From assembly GCA_002695185.1 (NCBI GenBank), contig NZOF01000191.1, forward strand, positions 13,958-20,924: 6,967 bases of DNA, read 5' to 3'. The DNA is from Erythrobacter sp. Its GTDB lineage: Bacteria; Pseudomonadota; Alphaproteobacteria; Sphingomonadales; Sphingomonadaceae. Position 1 is the stretch's first letter; each line of letters begins with the position of its first letter. This document shows, piece after piece, positions 4,201 to 6,967 of the stretch. The notes under the pieces were generated by a model. The model did not search any database and had not been told where the DNA came from. It saw nothing but the letters and a program-made list of their open reading frames with translations. The position numbers and the translations under genes were made by a program.

Positions 4201-5778
4201 TTGATCAAGAACGGAAAATATTTTTCCTTGCCGGATGATAGCGACGATGACTTCAAGTCGCTTTTCGTGCGTGTCGCAGCAACTGGCATCGGTCGCCCCG
4301 TCGACCGCGACGGCTGTCCGCAGGGGCCGTGGACACCCGAGTTGCTTGCCGAGGCTATTTCACAAATCGACGCCAATCGCACCGGGATCGAACTGAGGAC
4401 GGTTCAGCTCTGGTTTAACGATAACGAGAAAGGGATCAGCACCAGCAACATCAGGTGGCTCGCCAAAGTTCTGGGCTGCAACGATCCAGAAGGATCGAGT
4501 GCGTGGCAAGTTGCATTGATGAAGTCTCAGGCTCGCCTAGCGGCCCGCCGGCATTCGCGCAATCGGATCTCGGACAAAACAGAAGTGGGGGCCGTTGGCC
4601 CGGAAGAGCGCATCGCACCCGAGCAGTTTCGGGGCGATGTTTCTAGACCAAGGTTCGACCTCGCTCGCGTCTCGGAGGCAATCTTCAGTCGCGGGTCACC
4701 GCTGAACTTGCCTGCCTCGGTCTTCGCTGGCGCCGTCGCGCTGCAGTTCGTCTCGTACTTTCTGTCGATCCACAGCGTCACTTATGTCCGCGGTGACGGT
4801 GTCAGCAAGCAAATCGGGTTCCTCTGGGCGCCAAACTGGACTGTCGTTTTCCTGATCCTGATGCCCATCTTCTGCGCATTCGTTATCGATCAAGTGACAA
4901 CCTGGAAGAAGGAGAACCGCCCGGCACTCCTATCCTATCTCGGTGGGCATGACCGATCAGATCAATGGATTCGGAGGGTCGAGGCATCTTCCTACACCTA
5001 TTGGGCCGCGTTCTTGCTCTGTCTGGGTTTCGCGGGTGTCTTTCAGTGGGTGAGTGTCCGCCTAATTCCGCCGCTGCATGGCGACGGTACTTTCGCAGTA
5101 GACTGGGGATCTCTGGCCTTTGTGCTGCCTGGCGAGTTCGGGATCTTCCAGCAAGCCGCGTTTACCGGAGCCGCATATTTCTACATGAGCCTGTGCTTCT
5201 ACCTCTTCATCGCGGGCCTTGTCCTGCTATCTAATCTGGTGGATGACTTCGCGCATATCAGTAAGGCTTTGGTTCAGCAGAAAGGGCTCACGCCCCTGGA
5301 CATAGCACGGTCGACGGGATCGCGAATCATGCGAGGCATAGTACGCGCGTCGATCGCCGGACTTCTGACCGCAATGTGCATGAAGCTGCAAAGTCTGTAT
5401 GTCGTCACCGATGCGCCGAATATCGCTCAATGGCTCCTCTCCGACCTGAAATCAATCCTGACAAGCTTCGGCAGTGCGGTCGATTGGGGGGACTACAGTA
5501 TGCCAACCCATTTCACGAGCCTGCTTGTGGCGCTCATGGTGGCCACGGTCTACCTCTACGGCGCCATTCGCGTCTGTATCACCACTCCCTTTCACGTGCC
5601 ATTGGCAAGACCGACGATTGCGGTTTTGTTCCTTATCCTCGCCTACTTGCTGATCGGTCTCGTGACTGGCTTCTCGATCTTGCTAGCGATTGCGGTCTTC
5701 GTTGCCATCTATGGTCTCTTCGATCCCAATTTTGGCGATCGCTATCAGATGCAGGTGGATCCTCTGCATGTACCATAG
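4201..5778 (+). CDS. rcgA: RcgA family polytopic membrane protein (putative transporter)
   Basis: A 525-aa inner-membrane protein. Residues 1-165 are soluble. They include FVRVAATGIGRPVDRDGCPQ (22-41) and a helix-rich segment TPELLAEAIS...RTVQLWFNDNEKGIS...IRWLAKVLGC (45-93), which reads like a helix-turn-helix-type domain. About eight hydrophobic segments follow: near 171-190, 212-231, 265-289, 320-346, 378-397, 438-460, 472-490 and 491-507, with the charged loops KKENR (236-240) and QQKGLTPLDIARSTGSR (359-375). I recognise it from memory as the family called RcgA, 'putative transporter'; no transport motif or substrate site is visible. The start is TTG 4201: the frame is open back to 4081 but holds no other start codon, and no strong ribosome-binding site is seen. 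It overlaps the hydrolase start by 11 bases. A membrane-anchored regulator is an alternative reading. Confidence 0.75.
   Translation: MIKNGKYFSLPDDSDDDFKSLFVRVAATGIGRPVDRDGCPQGPWTPELLAEAISQIDANRTGIELRTVQLWFNDNEKGISTSNIRWLAKVLGCNDPEGSSAWQVALMKSQARLAARRHSRNRISDKTEVGAVGPEERIAPEQFRGDVSRPRFDLARVSEAIFSRGSPLNLPASVFAGAVALQFVSYFLSIHSVTYVRGDGVSKQIGFLWAPNWTVVFLILMPIFCAFVIDQVTTWKKENRPALLSYLGGHDRSDQWIRRVEASSYTYWAAFLLCLGFAGVFQWVSVRLIPPLHGDGTFAVDWGSLAFVLPGEFGIFQQAAFTGAAYFYMSLCFYLFIAGLVLLSNLVDDFAHISKALVQQKGLTPLDIARSTGSRIMRGIVRASIAGLLTAMCMKLQSLYVVTDAPNIAQWLLSDLKSILTSFGSAVDWGDYSMPTHFTSLLVALMVATVYLYGAIRVCITTPFHVPLARPTIAVLFLILAYLLIGLVTGFSILLAIAVFVAIYGLFDPNFGDRYQMQVDPLHVP
5753..5759 (+). promoter_or_regulatory. 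Ribosome-binding site that fixes the hydrolase start
   Basis: AGGTGGA lies 8 bases before ATG 5768. It supports that ATG over the in-frame TTG at 5690, which would extend the hydrolase 78 bases deeper into rcgA. Confidence 0.6.
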
Positions 5779-6775
5779 ATGGCTGGATCGCTGGGATGTG
5801 CGCCGCGGGCTGCGCAGTGATGATGCGAAGCGCACTACGAAGCTCGACCTCCGCGCAGACCTTGCGTTCCAAAAAGCGGGGTCTGCGGCCACTCTGGCTG
5901 AGTTTGCGGCGCTCGCAACTGCAGCCGTCGAAGATTCGCCCTCCTTTTATGAAGTGGAACCTCAAGCCTCGGTGGCGTGCTGGAAAGGCGGCTGGATCAG
6001 TTTTCCATCATGTGTTCGCACCGAAACTCCCGAGAACAACACGGTTTATGCCAAGGTTACAGAAGCCGAGTCATCCGATCATGCCCTGATTGTCTTCCAC
6101 CACTGGAACGCAACCTCGCGCAACGTGCAGCTTGCTCGCTTTTTCGCGTGGAGCGGTCTTACAGTTGTCGAGATGGCATTGCCATATCACCTTGAACGCC
6201 GCAGGCTAGGCTCAACGCACTCCGACTACATGCTAAGCCCGAATCTCGGCCGCACAATCCAGTCCATGCGCCAGGCTGTGCTAGACGGAAGGCAGCTTAC
6301 CGCCATCTTGCAGCGGAGTGGATACAGGAGAGTTTCCGTTCTCGGCATTAGCTTGGGGTCGTGGGTGGCGGGCCTTATCGCGGCTCACGAGCCCAAGATC
6401 ACGAAGGCGGCCTTGTTCCTCACGGGCGGCAGTCTCGCCGATATGGTGTGGACTGGAAGCGCCACGCGCCACATTCGCGCAAGCCTTGAAGGCGAGATCA
6501 AGCTTTGCGGGCTCCGGCGCGCTTGGGCGCCGCTCGACCTTGAGCGCTACGCCAACCGACTGGCACGTGCTGATCTAGAGATCCAAATGGTATTGGCCGA
6601 GCGAGACACAGTTGTGCTGCCTGCACTATCTGAGCGCCTGGTAGACGAGCTGGCTCAGTCGGGCACGCAGTCGCAGGTGATGAGGTTGAACTGCGGACAC
6701 TACTCCCTCAGCTTGCCACCCTACATTGTCAGGGCTGGCGTAAGCGCCAAGCGATTTTTCAACCGATCGGTCTGA
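5768..6775 (+). CDS. rcgR: RcgR family alpha/beta-hydrolase (putative quorum-lactone hydrolase)
   Basis: A 335-aa alpha/beta-hydrolase-fold protein with no signal peptide, so cytosolic. The nucleophile elbow GISLG (193-197) gives Ser195. The likely acid is Asp280 in VLAERD (275-280) and the base His311 in NCGHYS (308-313), in the usual order and spacing. HALIVFHHWNATSRN (105-119) fits the first strand and oxyanion-hole region, with HH at 111-112. A 60-residue N-terminal extension (WLDRWDVRRGLR and onward) precedes the fold. I recall this family as RcgR, annotated as a putative quorum-lactone hydrolase and found with RcgA; the lactone substrate is predicted, not visible in the sequence. It overlaps rcgA by 11 bases and is surely co-translated with it. 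Other hydrolase activities (esterase, lipase) remain possible. Confidence 0.77.
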   Translation: MYHRWLDRWDVRRGLRSDDAKRTTKLDLRADLAFQKAGSAATLAEFAALATAAVEDSPSFYEVEPQASVACWKGGWISFPSCVRTETPENNTVYAKVTEAESSDHALIVFHHWNATSRNVQLARFFAWSGLTVVEMALPYHLERRRLGSTHSDYMLSPNLGRTIQSMRQAVLDGRQLTAILQRSGYRRVSVLGISLGSWVAGLIAAHEPKITKAALFLTGGSLADMVWTGSATRHIRASLEGEIKLCGLRRAWAPLDLERYANRLARADLEIQMVLAERDTVVLPALSERLVDELAQSGTQSQVMRLNCGHYSLSLPPYIVRAGVSAKRFFNRSV

Positions 6776-6784
6776 TGCCGATCG
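6764..6784. repeat. Inverted repeat across the hydrolase stop codon
   Basis: CGATCGG (6764-6770) and CCGATCG (6778-6784) pair perfectly around TCTGATG, which contains the TGA stop. No T-run follows, so it is not a standard terminator, though it may act as an mRNA 3' stem. Confidence 0.4.
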
Positions 6785-6914
6785 AAAGGACGATCGCGGT
6801 TCGCATTGATACAGCGATTTTGCCGTGGAAGACCCTTAGTGCGATACTGCCATAGAGGCGCGTTCGACCGTAACGCTCCGGCGGGGGCCGTCTGACGAGG
6901 CGCATTGGGTGATG

Positions 6915-6942
6915 GTAAGTCCGACCTTATGGTCGACCTTAC
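6915..6942. repeat. Imperfect inverted repeat with embedded direct repeat
   Basis: GTAAGTCCGACC (6915-6926) and GGTCGACCTTAC (6931-6942) pair at 10 of 12 positions around TTAT. CGACCTTA also occurs twice directly (6922-6929, 6934-6941), 12 bases apart. It could be an operator or the end of another element beginning beyond the window. No gene is supported between 6776 and 6967. Confidence 0.4.
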
Positions 6943-6967
6943 GTTCACACCGCACATCGAGATCCTG

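Noticed and set aside
5376..6089. A 237-codon plus-strand frame spanning rcgA and the hydrolase gene
   Set aside because: It overlaps two well-supported genes in another frame and has shadow-type composition.
6721..6957. A 78-codon minus-strand frame at the right end
   Set aside because: It overlaps the 3' end of the hydrolase gene antisense and has no recognisable domain or ribosome-binding site.
6929..6967. A possible gene start ATG at 6929 reading MVDLTFTPHIEIL to the window end
   Set aside because: Only 13 codons are visible, there is no clear ribosome-binding site, and the ATG lies inside a repeat.
1..6967. CRISPR array, tRNA, rRNA or complete insertion sequence
   Set aside because: No regularly spaced repeats of CRISPR type, no tRNA-like cloverleaf arms and no transposase were seen on either strand.

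Overview
The window looks like DNA from an alphaproteobacterium, most likely a member of the Rhodobacterales close to Paracoccus or Rhodobacter. Three things point there: an imuA-imuB mutagenesis pair, a textbook alphaproteobacterial LexA box (GTTC-N7-GTTC), and a RepC-type replication initiator, a protein class essentially confined to Alphaproteobacteria. No database search was possible, so all names rest on reading the proteins and on memory of the families.

Layout. Positions 1-920 (minus strand) hold the 5' end of imuB and all of imuA, in very GC-rich DNA, with an SOS box 31 bases upstream of imuA. Positions 921-1353 are a gene-poor junction with at most a 27-codon ORF. Positions 1354-4034 form a minus-strand replication block. 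Reading in the direction of transcription, it contains a 70-aa unknown, a 188-aa cysteine-containing exported protein, a leader of about 300 bases, repC, and a 105-aa exported protein overlapping the repC stop by ATGA. The leader carries a strong candidate for a counter-transcribed RNA on the plus strand: a 9-bp hairpin followed by a terminator hairpin and T-run. repC has no repA or repB upstream in this window, so it appears to be a solo repC. An AT-rich stretch with phased short repeats in the middle of repC is the likely origin, as in repABC plasmids.

Positions 4050-4200 are a divergent promoter region. Positions 4201-6775 (plus strand) hold two overlapping genes: a polytopic membrane protein with a cytosolic N-terminal helix-rich domain, and an alpha/beta-hydrolase with an intact catalytic triad. 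I recognise the pair as the RcgA (putative transporter) and RcgR (putative quorum-lactone hydrolase) families. The last 190 bases contain only repeats and no convincing gene.

How it fits together. The 1354-6775 block reads as the replication core of a plasmid or integrated plasmid-like element: an initiator, its antisense RNA regulator, an internal origin, exported accessory proteins, and a linked membrane protein/hydrolase module that may tie replication or transfer to cell density. It abuts SOS mutagenesis genes, and GC content falls clearly between the two parts. That fits either a plasmid or chromid carrying imuAB, or an element inserted beside imuAB. The hydrolase-quorum link is a family-level hypothesis and is not shown by the sequence.
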